A stretch of 11,779 nt of DNA, from the NCBI GenBank assembly GCA_964473335.1, contig CAYYOO010000048.1, positions 1 through 11,779 on the forward strand. The letters run 5' to 3'. Numbering within the stretch: position 1 is the stretch's first letter; each line of letters starts with the position of its first letter. Shown here piece after piece: positions 1 to 6,257 of this stretch. Made by a program: the position numbers and the translations under genes. This stretch comes from CAYZTD01 sp964473335 (GTDB lineage: Archaea > Thermoplasmatota > E2 > DHVEG-1). The notes beneath the pieces are model-generated. The model did no database searches, was not told the DNA's origin, and saw only the letters and a list, made by a program, of their open reading frames with translations.

Positions 1-3
1 TTT

Positions 4-396
4 TTAACCCTTATAATGAAAAACATATCTATTGGGAATTCTTTTTTTCTTTCCTGTCCAATATCCACAGTTTTTACATCTAAATTCAATAGTTACTTTT
101 CCGCCCCAAATTGTCTGATTTTTTACTTTACTAAGATTATTAGAACATACCGGGCATCTGTTCATTGTTTTTTTAGGATCACCTTCTCTTGAATGTATCT
201 CAAGCTTTGTAAAATCACTGTTTATAGCTAGATTCCTTAATCTTTCGGGGTTAACCCCATATTTCTTTTTTTTTGTATCTAGATTCTTTGAAACCAAACT
301 TCTCAATTTATTTTGTGTATTAACTGATCTATTCTTTTTTAAAACAGTTTTTAAAGCTTTTAATAACTGATCGTTAGATGGAATATGATAACTCAT
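4..396 (-). CDS. Small archaeal protein with C-terminal zinc ribbon, function unknown
   Basis: A 130-residue basic protein. The N-terminal ~75 residues are helical in character and lysine/arginine rich. The C-terminal part carries a zinc ribbon with C81-x2-C84 and C107-x2-C110, followed by a conserved-looking GYWTG segment and a basic tail. The layout resembles archaeal proteins of unknown function that combine a winged-helix-like region with a Zn ribbon; a role in nucleic-acid binding or transcription/translation is only inference. The start is the ATG at 394-396; I see no strong Shine-Dalgarno before it. It lies 36 bases after the four-CBS gene on the same strand, so it may be the last gene of that transcript or use its own promoter. 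The stop codon is at 4-6, so the gene is complete inside the window. Confidence 0.8.
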   Translation of the reverse strand: MSYHIPSNDQLLKALKTVLKKNRSVNTQNKLRSLVSKNLDTKKKKYGVNPERLRNLAINSDFTKLEIHSREGDPKKTMNRCPVCSNNLSKVKNQTIWGGKVTIEFRCKNCGYWTGKKKRIPNRYVFHYKG

Positions 397-413
397 AGCA
401 ATAGAAGATATAC

Positions 414-430
414 TGTTTTAGCTTAAAACA
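414..430. repeat. Short inverted repeat between two minus-strand genes
   Basis: TGTTTTA (414-420) and TAAAACA (424-430) form a perfect 7-base inverted repeat around a 3-base spacer. It sits 3 bases beyond the stop of the four-CBS gene and ~18 bases ahead of the zinc-ribbon gene start. It could be an operator or a weak hairpin. The arms are nearly all A/T, so chance is a real alternative. Confidence 0.3.
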
Positions 431-432
431 TT

Positions 433-1212
433 TTAGAGAGTTACAGTCTTGAGTAGGTCAGTTCTAGAAATAATTCCAACTAGTTTATCATTTTGAATAA
501 TTGGTAAGGCTCCAATACCTTCTTCAATCATAATTTCTGCTGCATCTTTTGCAGTTTTATTTGGATCAGTGAAAATAACAGGTGATTTCATAGAATCCTT
601 TACAAGTAGCTCATCTAACCTATGTTTCTGTTTACCAATTGGATATGATCTTTTTAGTTTTGCAAGTGAAAAAGCAATTTCATTATCAGATATCATTCCA
701 ACAAGCTTTCCATCATCGACAACTGGTATCCTTGCGATATTTTCATCGATCATAATTCTTCTAGCATGGATTACTCTATCATCAGATGAAACAGTGAAAA
801 TATCTTTTCTCATTAAAGTTCTAATTTGTTTTTTGCTTTTAACAAGGAAAAGAAGATCTGCTTTAGTAAGAATACCTTGAAGGTTTGAATTATCTGTCAC
901 ACAAAGCATGGTAGGTCCTTTTTTACCTACTTTTTTAAGAACTGATCTAATCTCTGTATCAGGTTTTACGCATTCCACATTCTTATCTGTCATACTTGAT
1001 GCATATAATTTTGATGGGGGTACTCCTCTTTTTCTAATTGACCCAAGTTTATAGGCGATTATATTATCTGTGACCATGCCTATTAGTTTTTTATCCTCAA
1101 GAACTGGGATTTTTGTTACATCGTTTTTATCCATTAGTGACATTACATGTTTTAGGTTCTCATCTTTATCTACTGAAATAATTTCTTTTGTCATTACATC
1201 TTTAACTTTCAA
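433..1212 (-). CDS. Four-CBS-domain protein
   Basis: A 259-residue soluble protein made of four CBS motifs (two Bateman modules) and nothing else: roughly residues 1-57, 68-125, 132-190 and 204-259. Each repeat has the hallmark order V(K/R)D.M, a short strand, a helix, then IPVV-D-KLVGMI-D. CBS pairs usually bind adenosine nucleotides (AMP, ATP, SAM and similar) and act as sensors; the ligand and the partner protein cannot be read from the sequence. The start is TTG (1210-1212), backed by AAGGAGG eight bases upstream on the minus strand (about 1221-1227). It follows the CBS/zinc-ribbon gene by 36 bases on the same strand, so the two probably share a transcript. No transporter or enzyme domain is attached, so it likely works in trans. 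Confidence 0.9.
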   Translation of the reverse strand: MKVKDVMTKEIISVDKDENLKHVMSLMDKNDVTKIPVLEDKKLIGMVTDNIIAYKLGSIRKRGVPPSKLYASSMTDKNVECVKPDTEIRSVLKKVGKKGPTMLCVTDNSNLQGILTKADLLFLVKSKKQIRTLMRKDIFTVSSDDRVIHARRIMIDENIARIPVVDDGKLVGMISDNEIAFSLAKLKRSYPIGKQKHRLDELLVKDSMKSPVIFTDPNKTAKDAAEIMIEEGIGALPIIQNDKLVGIISRTDLLKTVTL

Positions 1213-1220
1213 TTATATTT

Positions 1221-1227
1221 CCTCCTT
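1221..1227 (-). promoter_or_regulatory. Ribosome binding site AAGGAGG for the four-CBS gene
   Basis: AAGGAGG on the minus strand lies eight bases before a TTG codon at 1210-1212. It decides the TTG start, since the first in-frame ATG is inside the first CBS motif. Confidence 0.8.
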
Positions 1228-1248
1228 AAAAATCATAAAATAATTTTT

Positions 1249-1803
1249 CTACTCATACTCAAGTGCATCTATACAATCTTCACATAAAAGCCGTCCGTCA
1301 ACATTTTTAAGATTCGCTGATAAAACACCGCAGTCCTCGCATTTACCTGAAAAGATCTGTTTTTTATAGTAGCTTTCATCTCTAGATTTAATGTCATACC
1401 ATTCCCTTGATATTTCATGTAAAATTGGAGATATCAAAGAAATGTCTTTTTGGGTGATAATACCTATTAATCTATCATTTTCAATAACAGGAAGTCTTCT
1501 AACATTACACTTTCCCATCACATTCATTGCTTTTTCAAGATTGATATAAGGATCAGTAATAATCACAGGTGTACTCATATATTCTTTAACAGTACAGTTC
1601 TCTGGTTTTTTCCCTTCTGCAACCACCTTTTTAAGTATATCACTTTCGGTAAGTATACCAACAGGTTGATTTTTCTTAACAACAATTACATTTCCGATCT
1701 TTCTTTTTTTCATGATTTTTGCTGCTTCAAGAACAGTAGTTTCAGGTTCAACGATTGCAAGGTTTGTTTTCATTGCCTCTTTAACGATTACCTCTTTGCT
1801 CGT
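1249..1803 (-). CDS. CBS-pair protein with C-terminal zinc ribbon (probable ACG start)
   Basis: Two CBS motifs (a Bateman module) are followed by a linker and a zinc ribbon. Numbered from the first ATG (1771-1773), the protein has 174 residues and the zinc ligands are C145-x2-C148 and C164-x2-C167. From that ATG the first CBS motif would lack its opening strand. The same frame stays open for 12 more codons and encodes SKEVIVKEA just ahead of MKTN, which matches the start of a normal CBS motif. No ATG, GTG or TTG is found in that stretch, but an ACG at 1801-1803 lies five bases after a perfect GAGGTGAT. I therefore extend the gene to 1803 (184 residues) as a proposed non-canonical start; a base error at that codon is the main alternative. 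CBS plus Zn ribbon suggests a nucleotide-sensing regulator; the target is unknown. Confidence 0.8.
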   Translation of the reverse strand, partial: TSKEVIVKEAMKTNLAIVEPETTVLEAAKIMKKRKIGNVIVVKKNQPVGILTESDILKKVVAEGKKPENCTVKEYMSTPVIITDPYINLEKAMNVMGKCNVRRLPVIENDRLIGIITQKDISLISPILHEISREWYDIKSRDESYYKKQIFSGKCEDCGVLSANLKNVDGRLLCEDCIDALEYE

Positions 1804-1808
1804 AACAA

Positions 1809-1816
1809 ATCACCTC
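1809..1816 (-). promoter_or_regulatory. Strong Shine-Dalgarno GAGGTGAT
   Basis: GAGGTGAT on the minus strand matches the usual 3' end of archaeal 16S rRNA (AUCACCUC) over eight bases. It is five bases from an ACG codon in frame with the CBS/zinc-ribbon gene, but 35 bases from the first ATG of that gene. A weaker copy, AAGGTGAT, lies at 1828-1835 with no usable start after it. Confidence 0.7.
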
Positions 1817-1850
1817 TATTATTTTTTATCACCTTAATCTGACTTTCCCC

Positions 1851-1870
1851 AAATATTATAACCTTTATTT
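1851..1870. promoter_or_regulatory. Divergent TATA-like region between the CBS set and hjc
   Basis: The A/T block at 1851-1870 lies between divergent genes. On the minus strand it reads TTATAATA (1854-1861), placing a start of transcription near 1831, upstream of the GAGGTGAT site. On the plus strand AATATTATAA or CTTTATTT would place transcription within a few bases of the hjc ATG at 1890. A single near-palindromic TATA element may serve both directions. Confidence 0.45.
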
Positions 1871-1889
1871 GTATTTTATTCTTTTGTAT

Positions 1890-2402
1890 ATGAGTGCAAG
1901 TCAATATGAAAGAGAATTCAAAGGAATTTTAGAAGGAGAAACAAAAATTCTTAAAAAAATCACAAAAACCTGCTCAGTAATTGAAAAAGATAATTATGAA
2001 AAAATTTCAAATAGGCCATTTGCAGTTATAAGAGCAGCTGGATCCTTTGGAGTTGATTTAGTAGCAACTCGAGGCGATATATCCTTTTTGACAGAAGTAA
2101 AAACAAGTAAGACCGATAAACTACATTTTAGTAGTATGAGTGGAAAATTGCAAGAACAAGCAGATCAAATGATAGATCTTTGTGAAAAAACAATGACTCT
2201 GCCAATTTATGCTTTTAGAATAAAGGGGTATAGAGGTGATTCATGGCGTATTTTTACACTTGATATGAAAAATTTAACTGGTAGAGCAAAAATACTATAT
2301 AATCGGATACCTAAGATAAAAAAAACCAAAGGAGGAAATTTTGTTATGCGGTGGGAAGAAGGAATGCCTCTTTCGGATTTCATTTCATATTTATGCAGAT
2401 AA
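1890..2402 (+). CDS. hjc: Holliday junction resolvase, Hjc family
   Basis: A 170-residue archaeal structure-specific endonuclease that cuts four-way DNA junctions during recombination and fork repair; the family acts as a homodimer in the cytoplasm. The catalytic signature is visible: an early Glu in YEREF (E7), RAAGSFGVDL with D56, and the E-V-K motif E69-V70-K71, the PD-(D/E)XK nuclease core. Compared with short Hjc proteins (~120 residues) it has roughly 20 extra residues between the first helix and the first strand, and a longer C-terminus. I chose ATG 1890 (MSASQYEREF): a TTG at 1869 is in frame, but it adds a hydrophobic leader unlike the family and lies in the promoter A/T block. The gene is divergent from the CBS set and 36 bases ahead of the stress-protein gene. 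Confidence 0.9.
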   Translation: MSASQYEREFKGILEGETKILKKITKTCSVIEKDNYEKISNRPFAVIRAAGSFGVDLVATRGDISFLTEVKTSKTDKLHFSSMSGKLQEQADQMIDLCEKTMTLPIYAFRIKGYRGDSWRIFTLDMKNLTGRAKILYNRIPKIKKTKGGNFVMRWEEGMPLSDFISYLCR

Positions 2403-2438
2403 TTCGAAATCTTTTTAGCACCTTTTTGTATTTAGGCT

Positions 2439-2891
2439 ATGCTGATCATGATGAAAAAGATGCTAGTTGCTTATGATGGCTCTGAAGCCTCAAAAAAAGC
2501 TATAGATATGGTAATGAAGTGTTCAAGTTCGGATGATGAAATAACTCTTTTAACAGTTGTACCTGCTGAACTTTCTGAATCTTCTTTTACAAAAATGCTA
2601 CTTCCAACTATTGACTTAAGTAAAATTGTAAAATCAGGAAGTTTTAAGGATAAAGCAAAAGAAACCTTATCAAAAATTGTAAATGAGATAGAAAATAAAG
2701 TTGCAAAGGTAGATATAGCTGTTGAAGACGGAGATCCTGCTGATGAAATACTAATTACAGCTAAAAAAACACAAGCCGATATTATAGTTCTTGGCTACAA
2801 AGGATATGGTAAAGAAGGTAGATTTCTCCTCGGGAGTGTAACTGACAAAGTAGTTAGACATGCTAGTGTGTCAGTACTTGTTGTTAGATAA
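2439..2891 (+). CDS. Universal stress protein, UspA family, ATP-binding type
   Basis: A single-domain UspA-like protein of up to 150 residues. The N-terminal strand carries the nucleotide-site Asp in MLVAYDGSEAS (D13). The C-terminal half has the G-2x-G-9x-G-S phosphate loop (G119, G122, G132, S133), the pattern of ATP-binding members such as the MJ0577 type. The last strand ends VSVLVVR, as is usual. Its cellular target is not known; these proteins are generally linked to stress or energy state. The start is uncertain: in-frame ATGs occur at 2439, 2448, 2451 and 2460, and the family usually begins one to four residues before the first strand, so 2448 or 2451 is as likely as 2439. There is no clear Shine-Dalgarno, so a leaderless or short-leader message is plausible. 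Confidence 0.9.
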   Translation: MLIMMKKMLVAYDGSEASKKAIDMVMKCSSSDDEITLLTVVPAELSESSFTKMLLPTIDLSKIVKSGSFKDKAKETLSKIVNEIENKVAKVDIAVEDGDPADEILITAKKTQADIIVLGYKGYGKEGRFLLGSVTDKVVRHASVSVLVVR

Positions 2892-2894
2892 CAA

Positions 2895-2904
2895 CATTTA
2901 AAAG
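2895..2904 (+). promoter_or_regulatory. TATA-like box for coaBC
   Basis: CATTTAAAAG is centred about 30 bases ahead of the coaBC ATG (2930). This spacing would start transcription at or just before the ATG, giving a leaderless message. No Shine-Dalgarno precedes that ATG, which fits. Confidence 0.45.
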
Positions 2905-2911
2905 ATCAATC

Positions 2912-2927
2912 CTTTTTTGTTTTTTTA
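2912..2927 (+). terminator. T-rich tract after the stress-protein gene
   Basis: Six Ts, a G and seven Ts run directly between the stress-protein gene and the coaBC start. U-rich tracts without a hairpin are common archaeal terminators, so it could end the upstream transcript. It also resembles T-rich blocks upstream of hjc and the stress-protein gene, so an initiation role is possible. Confidence 0.3.
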
Positions 2928-2929
2928 AA

Positions 2930-4126
2930 ATGCATCCCGTAAATGATATTATAGAGTCAAAAGGAAATTTTCTAAAAAATAAAAAAATTGTTTTAGCAGT
3001 AACTGGTAGTATTGCTTCAGTTGAAACCATAAAAATATCAAGAGAACTAATAAGATATGGTGCTAAAATAATACCGGTTATTTCAAAAGCTGCAACAAAA
3101 ATCATTCATCCAGATGCACTATGGTTTGCAACAGGTAAAAAACCAATAACCAAACTAACCGGTGAAACTGAACATGTAACTTATCTAGGAAAAGTAAAAG
3201 AACCAGCTGATTTACTTCTTATTTGCCCAGCAACAGCAAATACAATATCAAAAATTGCACATGGTATAGATGATACTCCAGTAACAACTTTTGCAACAAC
3301 AGCAATCGGATCAAAGATACCAATTATAATAGTTCCAGCAATGCATCTATCAATGTATGATCACAAGATAATCCAAGATAATATAAAAAAGCTAAAAAAA
3401 ATTGGGATCACCTTTATCGAACCAGATATCATAAAAAACAAAGCAAAACTTCCAACAAATGAAAAAATAATTTCAACTGTTATAAAAAACATTGGAAAAA
3501 AGGATTACAAAGGTAAAAAAATACTAGTAATAGGTGGTCCCACAGAAGAGTATATTGATGATATAAGGGTTATTACAAATACTAGTTCAGGAAAGACTGC
3601 CTTAAATATTTCAAAGAATGCTTATCTTAGAGGAGGAGACGTAGAACTCTGGCATGGAGATATAAAAGAATTAATTCCTGATTACATCAAAAAAGAAAAA
3701 TTTTTTAGTAATTCAGATTTAAAAAAATTATTAGAAAGAAGAAAAATAAAAGATTTTGATTATATTTTTGTCCCAGCTGCAATATCAGATTATATACCTG
3801 AAAAAAAGAAAGGTAAAATCAAATCTGGTAAAGAAAAACTAATAATTGAGTTAAAACCCGCAGATAAAATTATTAAAAACATTAGAAAATTGGCACCTAA
3901 ATCAAAAATCATTGGGTTTAAAGCTGAACAAAATGAAAAAGATATAATAAATAAGTCTAATAAGTTACTAAAGAATAATAATTTAGATTACGTGATTGGA
4001 AATTTAATTACAGGTTTTAATAAGAATAAAAATAAGATATGGATTGTAGATCAAAAAAAGAAAACATTTTCAAAAAAAGATACAAAAGAAAATATTAGTA
4101 ATTTCATTCTTGATAAAGTAAAGTGA
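2930..4126 (+). CDS. coaBC: Bifunctional CoaBC: phosphopantothenoylcysteine synthetase/decarboxylase
   Basis: A 398-residue bifunctional enzyme (Dfp) of CoA synthesis: it joins cysteine to 4'-phosphopantothenate, then decarboxylates the product to 4'-phosphopantetheine. The N-terminal flavoprotein (CoaC) domain spans about residues 17-185, with the FMN-site motif GSIAS (26-30), the probable active-site His H82 in HVTYLG, the CPATANT segment and PAMHLSMY (136-143), the counterpart of the PxMNxxMW loop. The C-terminal synthetase (CoaB) domain begins near 193, with GGPTEEYID (202-210), NTSSGK (217-222), a PAAISDY segment and a lysine-rich KIKSGKEKL stretch before the final strands. Length and domain order are normal. 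It overlaps the pantoate kinase start by four bases (GTGA, 4123-4126), indicating coupled translation of two CoA-pathway genes. Confidence 0.95.
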   Translation: MHPVNDIIESKGNFLKNKKIVLAVTGSIASVETIKISRELIRYGAKIIPVISKAATKIIHPDALWFATGKKPITKLTGETEHVTYLGKVKEPADLLLICPATANTISKIAHGIDDTPVTTFATTAIGSKIPIIIVPAMHLSMYDHKIIQDNIKKLKKIGITFIEPDIIKNKAKLPTNEKIISTVIKNIGKKDYKGKKILVIGGPTEEYIDDIRVITNTSSGKTALNISKNAYLRGGDVELWHGDIKELIPDYIKKEKFFSNSDLKKLLERRKIKDFDYIFVPAAISDYIPEKKKGKIKSGKEKLIIELKPADKIIKNIRKLAPKSKIIGFKAEQNEKDIINKSNKLLKNNNLDYVIGNLITGFNKNKNKIWIVDQKKKTFSKKDTKENISNFILDKVK

Positions 4127-5001
4127 TAGATTCTATGAACGCCAAAGCATTTTCTCCGGGTCATATATCTGGTTTTTTCGAACCTGTTTATTTTAATAAT
4201 GATCTTTCAAGGAGCGGATCAAGAGGTGCAGGTTTATGTATCACCCTTGGTGCAACATCTGAGGTTACCGCAATCAACTCTACTCTTCAAAATATAGAGG
4301 TTTTTATTAACGGAAGAAAATCACCGGCTCCTGTTACAAAACTTGCAATAAAATATTTGATCGGTAAAAATAATCTAAATGTCACCGTTAAAACAAAACT
4401 TGATCTTTCTATGGGGCAAGGTTTTGGTATGAGTGCTGCTGGAGCTCTTAGTAGTGCTATTTCTCTAGCAAAAATTTGCGGTCTGAGTAGATCTGATGCT
4501 ATGAAAGCAGCTCATTTTGCAGAGGTAAATCTAAAAACTGGCCTTGGCGATGTAGTATCATCCTTTTTTGGAGGTTTTGAAGTAAGAAAGACACCAGGTA
4601 TTCCACCATGGGGGATAATTGAGCATATTCCTGGAAACTATAATGTTGTTTTGTGTATAGTTGGTAAAAAAATTAATACAAATAAGATTCTAACAGATAA
4701 AAGGTTGTTGAATAATATTTCAGATTATGGAAAATTTTGTACAAAAAAGTTACTTGAAAAACCATCAGTTGAAAACCTTTTTTATCTGTCAAATGTTTTT
4801 TCTTATAAAACAAATCTTTCAAACAAAAAGATAAAACAAATAATAGAATCCTGTAAAAATTCTGGGAAAGCTAGTATGTGCATGCTTGGGAATTCTATCT
4901 TTTCAATAGGCAAGACAAACGAACTTTGTAATATTCTATCAAAATATGGAAAAACCTATGTTTGTTCTGTTGATGAGTCTGGTGCTAGGTTAATTGAATA
5001 G
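4123..5001 (+). CDS. Pantoate kinase, archaeal GHMP type
   Basis: A GHMP-superfamily kinase of 292 residues matching the archaeal pantoate kinase family (COG1829), which phosphorylates pantoate to 4-phosphopantoate; in archaea this replaces bacterial pantothenate kinase and is followed by phosphopantothenate synthetase, which is not in this window. Family marks are the opening SPGHISGFFEP (11-21), RGAGL (34-38), the glycine/serine ATP loop MGQGFGMSAAGALSSA (97-112) and GLGDVVSSFFGGFEVR (140-155). Start: GTG at 4123 overlaps the coaBC stop as GTGA. An ATG at 4135 is in frame four codons later, with GTGAT seven bases upstream, and leaves the family motif intact, so either may be used. The 3' end converges on the next minus-strand gene with only three bases between the stops. 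Confidence 0.92.
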   Translation: MIDSMNAKAFSPGHISGFFEPVYFNNDLSRSGSRGAGLCITLGATSEVTAINSTLQNIEVFINGRKSPAPVTKLAIKYLIGKNNLNVTVKTKLDLSMGQGFGMSAAGALSSAISLAKICGLSRSDAMKAAHFAEVNLKTGLGDVVSSFFGGFEVRKTPGIPPWGIIEHIPGNYNVVLCIVGKKINTNKILTDKRLLNNISDYGKFCTKKLLEKPSVENLFYLSNVFSYKTNLSNKKIKQIIESCKNSGKASMCMLGNSIFSIGKTNELCNILSKYGKTYVCSVDESGARLIE

Positions 5002-5004
5002 AAT

Positions 5005-5586
5005 CTATAGTTCTTTTTCTTCTCCACTTGCTAGTTTAATTAAATGTTCTTCGCCGTCTTCAGGGCCTTTTGCAAAAAGTATGTCGCCTGGATCGATCTT
5101 TGTGTTTTTATTTGGACCATAAAGCCATCTATTTTCATGCCGCATAGCAATTACCATCATACCTGTTTCACTAGCAAGTTTCAATTCACCAAGTGTCTTA
5201 TTTGAAAGAATAGATTCAGATTTTACTTCAACTCTAGTAAATACTTGATCTGATTCACGAATGCTCATCTTAATAATCGGGTGAAGCTCAACATCTCTTA
5301 GTTCAACGTCAGCTATTTCTTGAGCGGCATCAGCGATTTGTTCACCTGCTTCGCCAAGCCTAAGAATTGCAAGTGCATCATTAACTGAAACCTTTTTATC
5401 TGCAACCTTTTCAAGTGTTTTTTTCTGGATTGTTTGATATAGAATATCAACAAAATCCTCAAGATCATATACTTCTTTTGCAAGTGTTTCACTATTATAT
5501 AATATAGAAGAATATGCTAGATCGATCATGAGTTCAGATTTATCTTTCATCTCAAGGACTATTTCTTCAAGTGTTTTTTCCTTCAT
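5005..5586 (-). CDS. PhoU-like/TrkA-C domain protein, second copy
   Basis: A 193-residue soluble protein with a PhoU-like helical region (about 1-100; note MKDKSELMIDLAYSS and LRLGEAGEQIADAAQEIAD) followed by a TrkA-C/RCK_C domain (about 108-190; note LGELKLASETGMMVIAMRH, then PGDILFAKGPEDGEEHL). RCK_C domains bind small regulatory ligands on cation channels and transporters. The combination matches archaeal proteins grouped as COG3273, which have no settled function. It begins with an ATGA overlap with the longer paralogue (5583-5586) and is the last gene of a tightly packed set behind two MgtE-type membrane proteins. A regulatory role on that transporter is inferred from context. The two copies align throughout the PhoU and TrkA-C parts, so this is a tandem duplication. 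Confidence 0.88.
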   Translation of the reverse strand: MKEKTLEEIVLEMKDKSELMIDLAYSSILYNSETLAKEVYDLEDFVDILYQTIQKKTLEKVADKKVSVNDALAILRLGEAGEQIADAAQEIADVELRDVELHPIIKMSIRESDQVFTRVEVKSESILSNKTLGELKLASETGMMVIAMRHENRWLYGPNKNTKIDPGDILFAKGPEDGEEHLIKLASGEEKEL

Positions 5587-6257
5587 TCCAAGACCTCCAT
5601 TTTTCCATGTAAAAATTTTCTTAGATCTTTGTATCCATCATCAGTTCCTCTAGTTATCAACCAGTCATCTTTATTGATAGATGTTTCAGAATCAGGATTA
5701 TATATCCAGAATTCACCGCGTCTAATAGCAATGAGCCTCATACCTGTTTCTGATTCAATGTTTAATTCACCTATTTTTTTATTACATGCATTTGATTTCT
5801 CACTTACATTTATTCTAAAAATCTGTTCATCGGCTTTTTTTAATATCTTTGGTAGGATAGGTCCTGTTTTTTCACGAGTGAGAAGTTTTACAATGTCTCC
5901 AGCTGTATTTGAAATGGTTTCAGCGGCTTCGGCGACCTGCAAAATCCCTGCAAGTTGCTCAGCATCTTCTTTTGTTCTTGCTGCCATCATAGCCATCATT
6001 CTAATATCATAGTTTAATTTGTCCATTCTAACTTCCAAATATTTTACTTCTTCAGCAATGTCGCCGTTATCAAAAAGTACTGCTGAATAAGCAAGATCAA
6101 TTATAAGTTCAGATATATCCTTCATCTCTGTTAGAAGTTCTTTTACTGATTTAGGTTCATATTCAAGTTCAGTGAACTCTTCTTTTTTCCATTTTTCTTT
6201 TGGCGCACGTTGAAGCCTTCCAAATATGCTTCTTCTTTTCTTCTTTTTTTCTTTCAT
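5583..6257 (-). CDS. PhoU-like/TrkA-C domain protein, first copy, with basic N-terminus
   Basis: The 224-residue paralogue of the following gene. About 35 extra residues at the N-terminus are strongly basic (MKEKKKKRRSIFGRLQR), then comes the PhoU-like helical part (about 36-135; MKDISELIIDLAYSAVL, LQVAEAAETISNTAGDI) and the TrkA-C/RCK_C part (about 143-220; IGELNIESETGMRLIAIRR, then KDDWLITRGTDDG). The basic tail could touch the membrane surface, the transporter's cytosolic face or nucleic acid; this is inference. The ATG at 6255-6257 overlaps the MgtE stop as ATGA, and its own stop overlaps the next start as ATGA, so all four proteins are probably made in coupled fashion. The two copies may form a heterodimer matching the two transporter halves. 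Confidence 0.88.
   Translation of the reverse strand: MKEKKKKRRSIFGRLQRAPKEKWKKEEFTELEYEPKSVKELLTEMKDISELIIDLAYSAVLFDNGDIAEEVKYLEVRMDKLNYDIRMMAMMAARTKEDAEQLAGILQVAEAAETISNTAGDIVKLLTREKTGPILPKILKKADEQIFRINVSEKSNACNKKIGELNIESETGMRLIAIRRGEFWIYNPDSETSINKDDWLITRGTDDGYKDLRKFLHGKMEVLE

Noticed and set aside
569..880. Plus-strand reading frame inside the four-CBS gene
   Set aside because: It is the antisense of a well-supported CBS protein; the hydrophobic, serine-rich translation has no motif.
1869..1889. Upstream TTG start adding MYFILLY to Hjc
   Set aside because: The extension is translated promoter A/T sequence, lacks a ribosome site and does not match Hjc N-termini; ATG 1890 leads straight into the family motif.
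5002..5025. Terminator at the convergent junction
   Set aside because: The stops are three bases apart and the T-rich stretch at 5010-5024 codes for the C-terminus of the minus-strand gene; I see no hairpin, so I do not list it as a feature.
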